Below are positions 17,630-27,570 of a stretch of 64,000 nt of DNA, piece by piece. Source of the DNA: Lachnospiraceae bacterium (GTDB taxonomy: Bacteria; Bacillota; Clostridia; Lachnospirales; Lachnospiraceae); assembly GCA_029067085.1 (NCBI GenBank), contig JAIEFE010000015.1:429633-493632 (forward strand), written 5' to 3'. Position numbers and translations under genes: made by a program. Every line of letters begins with the position of its first letter. The first letter of the stretch is position 1. Below the pieces are notes generated by a model. The model made no database searches. It had not been told where the DNA came from and saw nothing but the letters and a program-made list of their open reading frames with translations.

Positions 17630-18589
17630 TTACGCCTCATCGCTGGGATTCAGCTGTAAACCTAATTCTTTCAATTTTGCAAGGACTTCCTCCAGAGACT
17701 TGCGGCCCAGATTTCTGACCTTCATCATGTCCTCGGAAGTCTTGTTTGTCAACTCTTCAACGGTGTTAATACCTGCTCTCTTCAGGCAGTTGTAGGAGCG
17801 GACGGAGAGCTCGAGCTCGTCGATGCTCATCTCCAGCACCTTCTCCTTCTCATTGTCCTCTTTCTCCACCATGACCTCTGCAGTCTTGGCGTTCTCGGAC
17901 AGATCGATGAAGAGGCTCAGATGCTCACTCAACACCTTTGCTGCAAGGCTGACTGCCTCGTCAGGTACCAGCGTGCCGTTCGTAAACACGTCGAGCGTCA
18001 GCTTATCAAAATCCGTAATCTGGCCCACACGGGTATTTTCCACGGTCACATTGACTCTCTCCACAGGTGTGTAAATGGAGTCCACCGCGATCACACCGAT
18101 AGGCAGATCGTCTGTCTTATTCTTATCAGCGCCCACATAGCCCCGGCCTCTCGTGATGGTCAGCTCCATGTAAAGCTTTGTGTCCTTTCCGCTCAAGGTC
18201 GCGATCACCAGATCCGGATTCAGGATCTCAATGTCCTGATCCACCTGAATATCGGAAGCCCGTACAACGCCTTCGCCCTCGTACTCGATGTAAGCGGTTT
18301 TCACCTCATTCGAATCACTGTTGTTCTTGATGGCAAGACTCTTGACGTTCATAATGATCTCAGTCACGTCCTCCTTGATACCGGGAACGGAACTGAACTC
18401 GTGGAGAACACCCTCTATCTTGACCTGACTCACTGCCACGCCGGGCAGGGAAGACAGCATAATTCTCCTAAGCGAATTGCCGAGGGTAATGCCGTAACCT
18501 CTCTCTAACGGCTCTACCACAAATCTGCCATACTTTTTATCTTCGGAGATCTCTACTACTTCTATATTAGGCCTTTCAAATTCAAACAC
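17630..18589 (-). CDS. rpoA: RNA polymerase alpha subunit
   Basis: 319 aa. The N-terminal dimerisation domain (about 1-225) has [22 protein letters not shown] and [12 protein letters not shown]. An acidic linker is followed by the C-terminal DNA-binding domain (about 250-315, [25 protein letters not shown]). This is the usual place between rpsD and rplQ, with a short 18-bp spacer to rpsD. Confidence 0.97.
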   Translation of the reverse strand: MFEFERPNIEVVEISEDKKYGRFVVEPLERGYGITLGNSLRRIMLSSLPGVAVSQVKIEGVLHEFSSVPGIKEDVTEIIMNVKSLAIKNNSDSNEVKTAYIEYEGEGVVRASDIQVDQDIEILNPDLVIATLSGKDTKLYMELTITRGRGYVGADKNKTDDLPIGVIAVDSIYTPVERVNVTVENTRVGQITDFDKLTLDVFTNGTLVPDEAVSLAAKVLSEHLSLFIDLSENAKTAEVMVEKEDNEKEKVLEMSIDELELSVRSYNCLKRAGINTVEELTNKTSEDMMKVRNLGRKSLEEVLAKLKELGLQLNPSDEA

Positions 18590-18607
18590 CCGGACACCTC
18601 CTTATTT

Positions 18608-19201
18608 TTACTTGGAGTACAACTCGACGATAAGCATCTCATTCACAGGCACATCAATCATTTCTCTGGTGGGAAGATATTTCACGGTTCCCTTCATTGC
18701 TTCCTGATCCATATCAATCCACTCAGGAACGAGTCTGCCGCCTGTTACCTCAAGGATATCCTTATAACGCTGCAGGGATCTCGCCTTTTCCTTCAGCTCG
18801 ATCACGTCGCCGGCCTTAACCAGATAAGAGGGAATCTGTACGGGCTTGCCGTTTACCAGAAAATGCTTGTGGCCCACTACCTGTCTAGCCTCTCTCCTCG
18901 TACGCGCAAGACCCATTCTGAACACAACGCTGTCGAGTCTGCTCTCCAGCATCGTCATCAGGTTCTCACCCGTCTGACCTTTCATTCTGTCAGCCTTTTC
19001 ATAATAATTTCTGAAGGGCTTCTCCAGCACACCATAGATAAATTTTGCTTTCTGCTTCTCTCTCAGCTGTAAACCATACTCGCTGATCTTCTTGCCCGCT
19101 CTCGCGGATGTTCTGTTGGATTTCTTATCATATCCCAAAAAGGTGGGATCGAGATCTAAGGATCTGCATCTCTTTAATACGGGAACTCTGTTTACTGCCA
19201 T
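18608..19201 (-). CDS. rpsD: 30S ribosomal protein S4
   Basis: 197 aa, 16S 5'-domain assembly protein. The S4 RNA-binding domain (about 87-150) includes MLESRLDSVVFRMGLARTRREARQVVGHKHFLVNG. The N-terminal Cys cluster is reduced to a single Cys (KRCRSLDLDP), so it is the zinc-free type. It is part of the alpha operon here, unlike in B. subtilis, where rpsD stands alone. The 142-bp spacer to rpsK carries two perfect hairpins. Confidence 0.96.
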   Translation of the reverse strand: MAVNRVPVLKRCRSLDLDPTFLGYDKKSNRTSARAGKKISEYGLQLREKQKAKFIYGVLEKPFRNYYEKADRMKGQTGENLMTMLESRLDSVVFRMGLARTRREARQVVGHKHFLVNGKPVQIPSYLVKAGDVIELKEKARSLQRYKDILEVTGGRLVPEWIDMDQEAMKGTVKYLPTREMIDVPVNEMLIVELYSK

Positions 19202-19281
19202 GATTCTGGCTCCTTTCTGTTTTTGTTTACAGTGCTGCCATCTTAAGCGGCACCTTCTTCCAAACGTTTACCATTTCATGC

Positions 19282-19340
19282 GAAGAATCGTGCTTTTTAC
19301 GATTCTTCAGATTTAAATTTTATCTTTATAAAATTTAAAT
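19282..19340 (-). repeat. Two perfect hairpins in the rpsK-rpsD spacer
   Basis: Hairpin A pairs GAAGAATCGT (19282-19291) with ACGATTCTTC (19299-19308). Hairpin B pairs ATTTAAATTTTA (19311-19322) with its 12-bp complement (19329-19340), which ends just past the rpsK stop. No U-tract follows on the minus strand strong enough for termination, so they look like processing or regulatory stems. Confidence 0.6.
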
Positions 19341-19343
19341 CGA

Positions 19344-19739
19344 CTATACACGACGTCTCTTAGGCGGACGGCAGCCGTTGTGAGGTACCGGTGTCACGTC
19401 GCGGATGCTGGTGACTTCAAGACCACACGCCTGCAAGGCGCGAATTGCCGCCTCACGGCCTGAACCGGGGCCTTTTACCATAACGTCCACAGTTTTTAAG
19501 CCGTGGATGAGAGCAGCCTTTGTCGCTGTCTCAGCAGCCATCTGAGCCGCATAGGGAGTAGATTTCCTTGAACCTCTAAAGCCAAGACCGCCTGCACTCG
19601 CCCAGCTTAACGCATTACCCTCGTTGTCCGTCAGAGTCACGATGGTATTGTTAAAGGAGGACTGGATATGCGCCTGTCCATGTTCAACGTTTTTCTTGAC
19701 ACGTTTCTTTGTCACTTTCTTGGTAACTTTCTTTGCCAT
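19344..19739 (-). CDS. rpsK: 30S ribosomal protein S11
   Basis: 131 aa platform protein near the Shine-Dalgarno helix. [36 protein letters not shown] is diagnostic, as is the C-terminal [18 protein letters not shown]. The N-terminus is very Lys/Val-rich. It is 46 bp behind rpsM in the alpha operon. Confidence 0.97.
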   Translation of the reverse strand: MAKKVTKKVTKKRVKKNVEHGQAHIQSSFNNTIVTLTDNEGNALSWASAGGLGFRGSRKSTPYAAQMAAETATKAALIHGLKTVDVMVKGPGSGREAAIRALQACGLEVTSIRDVTPVPHNGCRPPKRRRV

Positions 19740-19785
19740 AATAAACTAACCTACTTTCTCCAATTCTAAGTTTCCTGTTATCAGA

Positions 19786-20154
19786 TTACTTTTTCTTGTT
19801 TGCAACGGTTCTCTTGGGACCTTTTCTCGTTCTGGCATTCGTCTTCGTCTTCTGACCGCGAACAGGAAGTCCTTTCCTGTGACGGATACCCCTGTAACAG
19901 CCGATTTCCTGAAGACGCTTGATGTTAAGCGCAACCTCTCTTCTCAGGTCACCTTCCACCATGTAATCCTTCTCGATGACCTCCGCCAGTCTCTTCACCT
20001 CATCATCGGTCAACTCTCTGACACGGGTGTCAGGATTTACATTCGCTGCCGCCAGAATCTTGTTTGAGCTGGATCTGCCGATCCCGTAGATATAGGTCAA
20101 GCCAATTTCTACGCGCTTCTCTCTGGGTAAGTCAACACCTGCAATACGAGCCAT
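19786..20154 (-). CDS. rpsM: 30S ribosomal protein S13
   Basis: 122 aa. [26 protein letters not shown] and the basic tail [19 protein letters not shown] are characteristic. The tail contacts P-site tRNA and the 50S subunit. It follows rpmJ after 156 bp, which holds GGCGG/CCGCC and CGGAT/ATCCG hairpins. Confidence 0.97.
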   Translation of the reverse strand: MARIAGVDLPREKRVEIGLTYIYGIGRSSSNKILAAANVNPDTRVRELTDDEVKRLAEVIEKDYMVEGDLRREVALNIKRLQEIGCYRGIRHRKGLPVRGQKTKTNARTRKGPKRTVANKKK

Positions 20155-20310
20155 TTACCATTTCCTCCATTTCTTTTGCATTTTCATGCGTTTCGCGCAC
20201 AACAAGCGCGCGGTGACACTAATTGATTGAGGCGGAACACACCGCCCAACCGGATCAGGAATCCGATCTTTCCAAACATAGTTGGTATCAAAAAGTGGGC
20301 TCTCTATCTA

Positions 20311-20424
20311 TTAACCCTGTACCTGTTTATGTTTCGGATTTTCACAAATTACCCTGATCTTTCCCTTCCGCTTGATGATCTTGCACTTCTCGCAAATCGG
20401 TTTTACTGATGATCTGACCTTCAT
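20311..20424 (-). CDS. rpmJ: 50S ribosomal protein L36, zinc form
   Basis: 37 aa, starting [15 protein letters not shown] and ending NPKHKQVQG. The zinc ligands Cys11, Cys14, Cys27 and His32 are all present, so it is the zinc-binding (C+) form. A GGAGGG ribosome site precedes the ATG. It sits in the classical infA-rpmJ-rpsM order. Confidence 0.95.
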   Translation of the reverse strand: MKVRSSVKPICEKCKIIKRKGKIRVICENPKHKQVQG

Positions 20425-20556
20425 CTCAAACCCTCCTTTCAAAAAAGACCGTTTTACATTATAACATCAAATCCTGGCATTGGCAATACTTTCTTCTATT
20501 TTCTGTCAAATTCAATCCGAGGCTGCGAAGCAGTCCTCGAGATCGAGCTTGCTCGA

Positions 20557-20775
20557 TCACTTATCTCTCCAGATGATCCTTCCCTTTGACAGATCATAGG
20601 GTGAGAGCTCTAACGTAACTTTGTCGCCGGGGAGAATCCGGATAAAATTCTGGCGCAGCTTACCGCTGATATGCGCGAGCACCACGTGTCCGTTCTCCAG
20701 CTCCACCTGAAACATAGTGTTTGGCAGCTTCTCAATTACGGTTCCTTCAATCTCGATAACATCAGCCTTTGACAT
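20557..20775 (-). CDS. infA: Translation initiation factor IF-1
   Basis: 72 aa OB-fold protein that blocks the A site during initiation. [19 protein letters not shown] and the C-terminal [13 protein letters not shown] are family-typical. The start at 20775 has AGAGGAAAG before it. It overlaps the end of the KOW-domain gene by 14 bp, so translation is probably coupled. The spacer to rpmJ (132 bp) contains GATCGAGC/GCTCGATC and CGAGG...CCTCG hairpins. Confidence 0.96.
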   Translation of the reverse strand: MSKADVIEIEGTVIEKLPNTMFQVELENGHVVLAHISGKLRQNFIRILPGDKVTLELSPYDLSKGRIIWRDK

Positions 20776-21058
20776 CTCTTTCCTCTCTTTCCTTTCTTTC
20801 ACTCTGATACGCTTTGATGATCTTCTTGATATCTATATCGCTAAAGCCGCCCTCTGTTTCCGGCAGCCTCTTTTTCTTAATAAGCTGTATGTGTTTTTTG
20901 TTCTTCCGTTTGGGTTTTCCTGTCGTCCTGCCCACTCCGTCGGCAATGTAGACATATTCGCCTTCCTCTCGAAGGATGACATACACGGAATCCTTATCAT
21001 GCCCGGCCTTTGATGTTGCGAGCATTCCCACCATACTCTCTTCCATACTCGATCCCAT
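20762..21058 (-). CDS. KOW-domain RNA-binding protein (L14e-like)
   Basis: 98 aa. The N-terminal half carries a KOW-type fold (about 8-45: [31 protein letters not shown]), resembling the start of eukaryal/archaeal L14e. The C-terminal half is very basic then acidic and helical. Proteins of this kind sit between map and infA in many Clostridia, but their role is not established; ribosome or RNA binding is inferred. Start uncertain: ATGs at codons 1, 5, 9 and 12 are all possible, and the one at codon 9 has the best spacing from GGAAGAG. Confidence 0.75.
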   Translation of the reverse strand: MGSSMEESMVGMLATSKAGHDKDSVYVILREEGEYVYIADGVGRTTGKPKRKNKKHIQLIKKKRLPETEGGFSDIDIKKIIKAYQSERKEREERDVKG

Positions 21059-21101
21059 TTCTTCTATTAATATGATAAATCAGCAGAAAATCAAGCGCGA
21101 G

Positions 21102-21857
21102 TTACAGTAGCGTCAATATCTCCGGCCGCCCGTCCGTGATCAACACGGTGTTTTCATAGTGTGCCGAGAGCTTGTGATCCGCCGTCACCACCGTCCAGCC
21201 GTCATCCAGCCACTCCACCTCACCGGTACCGATGTTGATCATTGGCTCAATCGCCAGAGTCATGCCTGCTTTCAACCTGATCCCACGTCTCCACTGAGGA
21301 AAATTCGGAATATTCGGCGGCTCATGAAGATTTCTGCCGATGCCATGCCCCACCAGATCGTGTACGATTCCATAATTATGTGCGATCACATAGGTTGCAA
21401 CGGCGTTGGAAATGTCATGCAGATGATTTCCCGCCCGGGCATACTCAATACCCTGAAAAAAGCTCTCCTTCGTCACATCGATCAGCTTCTGTGCCTCTCC
21501 GCTGATCTTTCCTACGCCGTAGGTTCTCGCCGCATCGGCATGATAGCCTTTATAGATCAACCCTGTATCAAGACTTACGATGTCGCCTTCCCTCAGGAGG
21601 CGGTCATCACTGGGAATTCCGTGCACGACCTCATCATTGACCGAGACGCATACACTGGCGGGATATCCCTGATAATGCAGAAAGTTCGGAGTGCAGCCAC
21701 AGCTCCGGATCAGTTCCTCACACACCCTGTCGATCTCCTTTGTGGAGACACCGGGTCGGATGCTGTCCTTCAGCTTTTCGTGTACACGGGCCAACCGTTT
21801 CCCCGCTTCCCGCATCCGTTCTATTTCTTCCGCCGTCTTGATCGTGACCGTGTTCAT
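21102..21857 (-). CDS. map: Methionine aminopeptidase, type I
   Basis: Removes the initiator Met from nascent proteins. 251 aa. The five metal ligands are in place: Asp in VSLDTG and in YHADAARTY, His in GHGIGRNLHEPP, Glu in LAIEPM and Glu in HYENTVLIT. It overlaps adk by four bases (ATGA), indicating coupling. It is a standard member of the spc operon. Confidence 0.95.
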   Translation of the reverse strand: MNTVTIKTAEEIERMREAGKRLARVHEKLKDSIRPGVSTKEIDRVCEELIRSCGCTPNFLHYQGYPASVCVSVNDEVVHGIPSDDRLLREGDIVSLDTGLIYKGYHADAARTYGVGKISGEAQKLIDVTKESFFQGIEYARAGNHLHDISNAVATYVIAHNYGIVHDLVGHGIGRNLHEPPNIPNFPQWRRGIRLKAGMTLAIEPMINIGTGEVEWLDDGWTVVTADHKLSAHYENTVLITDGRPEILTLL

Positions 21858-22495
21858 TGTAAAATCTCTTTGATGGCAGCAAACACATCCTGCATATCCT
21901 GCGTGCCGTCTACGCTCTTTAAAACGCCCTTCTTCGTATAGAAATCGATGAGTGGCTGGGTCTGCTCATGATATACCTGCAGACGGTTTTTCACTGTCTC
22001 CGGCTTATCGTCGTCCCGCAGTACAAGCTCCTGTCCGCACTGATCACAAACACCTTCCTTTTTCGGGGGCACATGCTCAATGTGATATGTCGCGCCACAG
22101 GAAAGACAGGCGCGCCTTCCGCCCATTCTCCTGATGATATTTTCATCCGGTACTTCCACGTTGATGGCAAAATCGATCTGATCGCCAAGCTTTGTCAGCG
22201 CATCCTCAAGCACTTCGGCCTGGGGGATCGTCCTCGGGAAGCCGTCCAGCACATAACCGTTTTTGCAGTCCTCCTGAGCCACTCTGTCAAGCAGAATACG
22301 CACAGTCAGCTCATCCGGCACCAGAAGACCCTGATCCATGTATGTCTTCGCTTCCATGCCGAGCTGCGTACCATTTTTGATATTCATGCGGAAGATATCG
22401 CCCGTAGAAACATGGGGAAGCCCGTATGTATCGGCGATCATCTTCGCCTGTGTTCCTTTTCCTGCGCCGGGTGCGCCAAGCATTATAATCTTCAT
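21854..22495 (-). CDS. adk: Adenylate kinase
   Basis: 213 aa. The P-loop GAPGAGKGTQ at the N-terminus, DGFPRT and the lid domain are present. The lid carries two CxxC pairs (CLSCG and CDQCG), so it is the zinc-stabilised Gram-positive type. The start at MKIIMLGAPG is chosen over an in-frame codon eight residues upstream. It sits between secY and map, overlapping map by four bases. Confidence 0.96.
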   Translation of the reverse strand: MKIIMLGAPGAGKGTQAKMIADTYGLPHVSTGDIFRMNIKNGTQLGMEAKTYMDQGLLVPDELTVRILLDRVAQEDCKNGYVLDGFPRTIPQAEVLEDALTKLGDQIDFAINVEVPDENIIRRMGGRRACLSCGATYHIEHVPPKKEGVCDQCGQELVLRDDDKPETVKNRLQVYHEQTQPLIDFYTKKGVLKSVDGTQDMQDVFAAIKEILQ

Positions 22496-22581
22496 AACGA
22501 ATCCCTCTTTCTCTATCACTCACAAAACACAAGGCTAGGGACGTGCCGGTTTCCCCGCCGTCCCTACCTATTTATGAAACA

Positions 22582-23895
22582 TCAATCATTCAAGAATCCC
22601 TTATAATTGCGCACAAGCATCTGTGACTCAATCTGTTTTACGGTCTCTAACACCACGCTGACAATAATGATCAGGCTGGTGCCGCCGAAGGAGACCGATG
22701 CGCCAAACACACCATTAAAGAAATAGGGTACCACGCACACAATGGTCAGTCCGATCGCACCGATGAACACAATGTAGTTCAGCAGCTTTGAAAGGTACTC
22801 GCTGGTGGGCTTGCCGGGCCTGATACCCGGAATAAAGCCGCCCTGTCTCTTCATGTTATCCGCAATCTCCATCGGATTAAACGTGATGGAGGTATAGAAA
22901 TATGCGAAGAAAACTACCAGGAAAATATAGGCTACCAATCCGATCGAATACTCTAAATGCGCAGGATTGCACCAATAATTGGAATTTAATCCTTTCAGGA
23001 TCTCTCCCCACACGCCAGTTCCCTGAATACTAAATATGGAACAGAAAACCACCGGAAGCTGCATGAGAGAAGATGCGAAGATGACCGGAATCACGCCTGA
23101 GGTATTGACCTTGAGCGGGATGTTTGTGGTCTGTCCGCCTACCATCTTTCTGCCCTGCACTTTTTTCGCATACTGTACCGGTATCTTGCGCACGCCGTCA
23201 TTTAAGACAATGACAAGCACCACCATCAGAATGATGATCGCTACAATGATGATTGCTGCCACTGCGCCCTTTGCAATGGATTTACCGATTACAAACTGTT
23301 CAAAAAGCTGCGCGATATCCTGCGGCATACGGGAAAGAATATTGATAGTCAGCACGATGGAAATACCATTGCCGACACCGTTCTCCGTAATACGCTCACC
23401 GATCCACATCAGGAAAGCACTGCCCGCCGTAAGTGCCGCGATCACAGTGATCACGTTCATTACATTATAGGTTGCAAGCAATCCCTGCCTGCCAAAGCCG
23501 ATCGCCATAACGCCAGCCTCAATAAGCGCCAGCGCTACCGTCACATATCTGGTGATAGAAGCAATCTTCTTGCGCCCGTCTGCACCGTCTCTCTGCATCT
23601 CTTCCAGCTTCGGGATCGCGATCGTCATCAGCTGCATGATGATGGACGAGGTGATATACGGTGTAATGTTAAGCGCCAATATGGACATATTCAGGAATGA
23701 TCCGCCCGTAAACGCGTCAAAGAAATTGAACGCATCTCCGGTCTGTTGCGCAAACCATCTTGCAAAATACGTCCTGTCCACGCCCGGAACAGGAAGCTGC
23801 GCTCCGAAGCGAATCACGATCAGCATGAGAAACGTGAAAAAAATTTTTGTTCTGATCTCTTTGATCTTAAAAGCATTTTTTAGGGTTGTAAACAT
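22582..23895 (-). CDS. secY: Protein translocase subunit SecY
   Basis: Central channel of the Sec translocon, 437 aa with ten hydrophobic helices. The plug-region SGGSFLNMSILALNITPYITSSIIMQL block, the cytoplasmic loop with VQYAKKVQGRKMVGGQTTNIPLKVNTSGVIPVIFA and FNPMEIADNMKRQGGFIPGIRPGKPT are diagnostic. Its ATG overlaps the rplO stop in TAATG. Confidence 0.97.
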   Translation of the reverse strand: MFTTLKNAFKIKEIRTKIFFTFLMLIVIRFGAQLPVPGVDRTYFARWFAQQTGDAFNFFDAFTGGSFLNMSILALNITPYITSSIIMQLMTIAIPKLEEMQRDGADGRKKIASITRYVTVALALIEAGVMAIGFGRQGLLATYNVMNVITVIAALTAGSAFLMWIGERITENGVGNGISIVLTINILSRMPQDIAQLFEQFVIGKSIAKGAVAAIIIVAIIILMVVLVIVLNDGVRKIPVQYAKKVQGRKMVGGQTTNIPLKVNTSGVIPVIFASSLMQLPVVFCSIFSIQGTGVWGEILKGLNSNYWCNPAHLEYSIGLVAYIFLVVFFAYFYTSITFNPMEIADNMKRQGGFIPGIRPGKPTSEYLSKLLNYIVFIGAIGLTIVCVVPYFFNGVFGASVSFGGTSLIIIVSVVLETVKQIESQMLVRNYKGFLND

Positions 23896-24335
23896 TAGAT
23901 CACCTCTGTCGTTCCACCAAGTGCCTCGATCTTTTCCTTCGCGGATGCACTGAAGGCATTTACTTTCACGTCGAGCTTCTTAGTAAGTTCTCCGTTTCCA
24001 AGGATCTTTACGCCGTCACGAGGATTTTTTAAGATGCCTTTTTCCATCAGGGCATTTACATCCACCGTTGCGCCATTGTCGAACGCTTCCAGCACGCTCA
24101 GGTTGAGCGCCACGATCTCCTTTGTATTTCTGTTGGTAAAGCCTCTCTTGGGGAGACGTCTGTACAGGGGCATCTGACCGCCCTCGAAGCCGGCTCTGGG
24201 AGCACCGGAACGCGCTTTCTGACCTTTGTGGCCCTTGCCGGCCGTCTTGCCGTTGCCGGAACCGTGTCCGCGGCCTCTTCTAAAATTATCGCTGTGTACA
24301 GAGCCCTCCGCAGGCCTTAAATTCGATAATTCCAT
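23895..24335 (-). CDS. rplO: 50S ribosomal protein L15
   Basis: 146 aa. The Gly/Arg-rich N-terminus ([20 protein letters not shown]) threads into the 50S subunit, and [17 protein letters not shown] is the family signature. One-base stop/start overlap with secY, as in many spc operons. Confidence 0.97.
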   Translation of the reverse strand: MELSNLRPAEGSVHSDNFRRGRGHGSGNGKTAGKGHKGQKARSGAPRAGFEGGQMPLYRRLPKRGFTNRNTKEIVALNLSVLEAFDNGATVDVNALMEKGILKNPRDGVKILGNGELTKKLDVKVNAFSASAKEKIEALGGTTEVI

Positions 24336-24360
24336 CTATCACACCTCCTTCTGATTCTTC

Positions 24361-24561
24361 TTACGCTTCTTCTACCTTGACCATATGTCTGATCTTCTGG
24401 ATCTGGCCTCTGGTCGAAGCATTGTCAGGCAGTTCTACTGTCTGATTGAGCTTCTTGAATCCCATAGCCTGCGCTGTCGCGCGTGCCTTGGGCACCTGGC
24501 CGATCGTAGATCTGACTAATGTAATCTTTAACATTTTAGCTGCTTCTTTCTTCGCTGCCAT
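24361..24561 (-). CDS. rpmD: 50S ribosomal protein L30
   Basis: 66 aa. MLKITLVRSTIGQVPKARATAQAMGFKKLNQTVEL is the complete L30 ferredoxin-like fold. The chosen start adds MAAKKEAAK before it and has GGAGG upstream; an earlier in-frame codon is not supported. It lies between rpsE and rplO. Confidence 0.95.
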   Translation of the reverse strand: MAAKKEAAKMLKITLVRSTIGQVPKARATAQAMGFKKLNQTVELPDNASTRGQIQKIRHMVKVEEA

Positions 24562-24652
24562 TTTATTTCCTCCTAATCTCTGTGATTCCACTCTGCGAAA
24601 TCAGCGCGGAGAATGCCTGTTCTTTGGCATTCATAATATCTTTTCGCACAGT

Positions 24653-25162
24653 TTATGCGCGAATCTCCTCTACAGATTTGCCGCGGTTTTTCGCCACTTC
24701 TTCGGGTGTCTTCAACTGGCTCAGGCCCTTGATCGTAGCAAGCACCACGTTCTGCTTGTTGTTGGAGCCCAGAGACTTGGTACGGATGTTCTTGATACCT
24801 GCAAGTTCGCACACCACACGGGCGGGACCGCCTGCAATGATACCGGTACCTTCCGCAGCCCTCTTTAAGAGAACTGATGCGGAGCCGAATTCTCCGACAA
24901 AGTCATGTGTGATACTGCTCTTCTCATCCAGAGCAACCGTAACCAGATTCTTAATTGCATCTTCCTTGCCTTTGCGGATCGCTTCCGGGATCTCAGTCGC
25001 TTTACCCAGGCCTGCGCCGACATGTCCATTGCCATCGCCGACTACCACAAGCGCGGTGAAACGCATATTACGACCACCCTTGACAACCTTGGTAACACGC
25101 TTGATTGTCACAACTTTTTCCGTGAGTTCTAACTGACTTACGTCAATGATTGTACGTCTCAT
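24653..25162 (-). CDS. rpsE: 30S ribosomal protein S5
   Basis: 169 aa. The double-stranded RNA-binding-like N-domain includes [32 protein letters not shown] and the C-domain [19 protein letters not shown]. The start at MRRTIIDVS is 19 bp behind rplR with AAAGGGAG upstream; the frame is open above it but overlaps rplR. The spacer to rpmD has an AATGCC/GGCATT hairpin. Confidence 0.96.
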   Translation of the reverse strand: MRRTIIDVSQLELTEKVVTIKRVTKVVKGGRNMRFTALVVVGDGNGHVGAGLGKATEIPEAIRKGKEDAIKNLVTVALDEKSSITHDFVGEFGSASVLLKRAAEGTGIIAGGPARVVCELAGIKNIRTKSLGSNNKQNVVLATIKGLSQLKTPEEVAKNRGKSVEEIRA

Positions 25163-25181
25163 GTGATCTTTTTCTCCCTTC

Positions 25182-25556
25182 CTAGAATTCCAGGCCAGCT
25201 TCTCTGGCCGCATCAGCTAATGCCGCAATCTTGCCCTGATAAATGAAGCCGCCTCTGTCAAAGACCACGGTCTTGATACCCTTTTCGATTGCCCGCTTAG
25301 CGATCACTGTTCCAACGTATGCTGCCGCCTCCACGTCATTGGTGTTCTTCAGCTCGCTCCCCACGCTCTTTTCCAGAGTGGAAGCGGAGACTAAGGTGTT
25401 TCCAACCGTATCGTCAATAATTTGAGCATACATATGATTATTGCTTCTGAACACAGCCAGACGAGGTCTTTCAGGCGTACCGCTGAAACGGTTACGCATT
25501 CTGTTGTGCTTCTTTACACGAACTTTTTGTCTCGATTCTTTCTTAACCATTCCCAT
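25182..25556 (-). CDS. rplR: 50S ribosomal protein L18
   Basis: 124 aa 5S-rRNA-binding protein. [31 protein letters not shown] and [30 protein letters not shown] are typical. Second ATG two codons in is possible; GGAGAG precedes the first. Confidence 0.96.
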   Translation of the reverse strand: MGMVKKESRQKVRVKKHNRMRNRFSGTPERPRLAVFRSNNHMYAQIIDDTVGNTLVSASTLEKSVGSELKNTNDVEAAAYVGTVIAKRAIEKGIKTVVFDRGGFIYQGKIAALADAAREAGLEF

Positions 25557-25570
25557 ACTCTCCTTATCTG

Positions 25571-26113
25571 TTATTTCTTACCGGTCTTACCAACCTTACG
25601 TCTGATCGTCTCATCGGCATACTTGATACCTTTGCCCTTATAAGGCTCAGGCCGTCTCTTGTCTCTGATCTCAGCCGCAAACTGTCCAACCTTTTCTTTA
25701 TCTATCCCCTTGACGATGATCAGATTCTGACCTTCTACTACCGTCTCAATGCCCTCGGGATCTGTCATCTCTACCGGGTGGGAGTATCCTAAGTTCAATG
25801 TCAGCTTATTTCCGGACTTCGACGCTCTGTAACCTACGCCGTTTACCTCAAGTTTCTTCTCGTAGCCATCTGTGACACCAACCACCATATTGTTGAGCAG
25901 TGTTCTTGTCAGGCCGTGGAAAGATTTCATCTTCTTTAAGTCGTTGGGTCTGGACACTACAATCTGTCCTTCCTCCATCTTGATCTCCATCTCTGCGGGG
26001 AGCACTCTCTCAAGCGTTCCCTTGGGACCTTTTACAGTCACTTTGTTATTTTCTGCAATTTCCACAGTAACTCCTGCGGGAACCGCGATTGGCATTCTTC
26101 CTATACGTGACAT
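25571..26113 (-). CDS. rplF: 50S ribosomal protein L6
   Basis: 180 aa, two repeated alpha-beta domains. [15 protein letters not shown] and the C-terminal [26 protein letters not shown] are diagnostic. The 148-bp spacer toward rpsH carries the first copy of the long hairpin repeat described at 26194-26234. Confidence 0.97.
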   Translation of the reverse strand: MSRIGRMPIAVPAGVTVEIAENNKVTVKGPKGTLERVLPAEMEIKMEEGQIVVSRPNDLKKMKSFHGLTRTLLNNMVVGVTDGYEKKLEVNGVGYRASKSGNKLTLNLGYSHPVEMTDPEGIETVVEGQNLIIVKGIDKEKVGQFAAEIRDKRRPEPYKGKGIKYADETIRRKVGKTGKK

Positions 26114-26193
26114 GCCCGTACCTCCTGTTTTATTTGTTATATCATAACCTTTTTATTGCCTACACATCGTATACTATCCACTGGACAAAACAT

Positions 26194-26234
26194 AGTATTT
26201 CTTGGTCAGCGTCTTTTGCTGACTTAGAAATTCT
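26194..26234 (-). repeat. Long hairpin repeat, copy 1 (rpsH-rplF spacer)
   Basis: A stem of about 17 bp with a seven-base loop. Its loop and 3' arm (26207-26240) match those of copy 2 at 26758-26791 in 33 of 34 bases. Next to it a second stem, GATCGAAC/GTTCAATC, follows the rpsH stop. No T-run, so not an obvious terminator. Confidence 0.7.
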
Positions 26235-26261
26235 TTTTGTCAGATTGAACTTGTTCGATCA

Positions 26262-26663
26262 CTACCAGACGAATGCTAATACCTCTCCGCCTACCTGAAG
26301 CTCTCTGGCTTTCTTATCAGTCACGACGCCCTGGTTCGTGGAGATGATCGCTACCCCAAGACCGCCGAGCACTCTGGGGAGATCTTCCCTGCCGGCATAC
26401 ACGCGCAGGCCGGGCTTGGAGATTCTCTTGATCCCGGAGATGATCTTGTCGTTCTTGTCCTCACCATACTTTAATGTAATGTGAATGGTCTTAAAATTGC
26501 CGTTCTCAATCACATCGAATTTTCTGATGTAACCTTCGTCTAAGAGAATCTGGGCAATCGCCAGCTTCATCTTGGATGAGGGCACATCCACTGTATCATG
26601 CTTTGCAGTATTTGCGTTACGGATTCTTGTAAGCATATCTGCAATAGGATCGCTCATTGTCAT
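26262..26663 (-). CDS. rpsH: 30S ribosomal protein S8
   Basis: 133 aa. [33 protein letters not shown] and the C-terminal [31 protein letters not shown] are complete. S8 is the translational repressor of the spc operon in E. coli. In this genome the gene is bracketed by two copies of the same hairpin, which makes local control worth testing. Confidence 0.97.
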   Translation of the reverse strand: MTMSDPIADMLTRIRNANTAKHDTVDVPSSKMKLAIAQILLDEGYIRKFDVIENGNFKTIHITLKYGEDKNDKIISGIKRISKPGLRVYAGREDLPRVLGGLGVAIISTNQGVVTDKKARELQVGGEVLAFVW

Positions 26664-26744
26664 GATTTCGTTTCCTCCTTCTAAGTCTTAAATCGCTTTC
26701 TCAACCCGCGAAGAATGACGAAGTCATTCTTCAGAACAAAACTT

Positions 26745-26785
26745 AGAATTTCTTAGACAGCGTCTTTTGCTGGCTTAGAAATTCT
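26745..26785 (-). repeat. Long hairpin repeat, copy 2 (rpsZ-rpsH spacer)
   Basis: Read on the minus strand, a 17-bp stem (15 pairs) with arms AGAATTTCTAAG... and ...CTAAGAAATTCT around a seven-base loop. Near-identical to copy 1. A further perfect hairpin, GAAGAATGAC/GTCATTCTTC (about 26710-26732), lies between it and rpsH. Confidence 0.7.
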
Positions 26786-26794
26786 TTTTGTTCG

Positions 26795-26980
26795 CTACCA
26801 GCTGGCTTTCTTTACACCGGGGATCTGCCCCTTATATGCTAATTCACGGAAGCAGATTCTGCAGATTCCGTACTTTCTCAAATAAGCGTGCGGACGACCG
26901 CAGATCTTGCAGCGGTTGTACGCTCTCACAGCAAACTTGGGTTTACGCTGCTGTTTAATCTTCATTGCTGTCTTAGCCAT
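26795..26980 (-). CDS. rpsZ: 30S ribosomal protein S14, type Z
   Basis: 61 aa short zinc form. Ligands are CKICG and CRICF (C-x2-C-x12-C-x2-C). [24 protein letters not shown] and the terminal [11 protein letters not shown] are typical. It lies 14 bp behind rplE. Confidence 0.97.
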   Translation of the reverse strand: MAKTAMKIKQQRKPKFAVRAYNRCKICGRPHAYLRKYGICRICFRELAYKGQIPGVKKASW

Positions 26981-26994
26981 GAACTTACCTCCTT

Positions 26995-27537
26995 CTATTT
27001 GGCGAATGGCATATTAAATAATCTCAACAATTCACGGGCTTCCTCATCAGTCTTTGCAGTAGTGACAAAGATGACATCCATACCTCTCACCTTGTCAACC
27101 TTATCATACTCGATCTCCGGGAAGATGATCTGCTCCTTGATGCCGAGCGCGTAGTTACCTCTGCCGTCAAAAGAATTAGCGCTCACGCCTCTGAAGTCAC
27201 GCACGCGGGGAAGCGCAAGGTTCACGAGTCTGTCTAAGAACTCATACATCTTGTCGCCGCGCAAGGTGGTCTTACAACCGATGGACTGACCTTCTCTGAT
27301 CTTGAAGTTTGCGATGGAGTGCTTTGCCTTCGTGATGACCGCCTTCTGGCCGGTGATCGTCTCCATATCGCTCACTGCCGACTCCAACACCTTAGCGTTT
27401 TCCTTCGCCTCGCCGACGCCCATGTTGATCACGATCTTTTCAAGCTTCGGCACTTCCATGGTATTTTTATATCCAAACTTTTTGACCATAGCATCTACGA
27501 TCTCGCTTTTATACATATCTTTAAGTCTGCTACTCAA
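26995..27537 (-). CDS. rplE: 50S ribosomal protein L5
   Basis: 180 aa 5S-rRNA-binding protein. [44 protein letters not shown] and the C-terminal [27 protein letters not shown] are family blocks. 33 bp behind rplX. Confidence 0.97.
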   Translation of the reverse strand: MSSRLKDMYKSEIVDAMVKKFGYKNTMEVPKLEKIVINMGVGEAKENAKVLESAVSDMETITGQKAVITKAKHSIANFKIREGQSIGCKTTLRGDKMYEFLDRLVNLALPRVRDFRGVSANSFDGRGNYALGIKEQIIFPEIEYDKVDKVRGMDVIFVTTAKTDEEARELLRLFNMPFAK

Positions 27538-27570
27538 CTTATGGATCTCCTTTCTCAGATATTTACGCGT

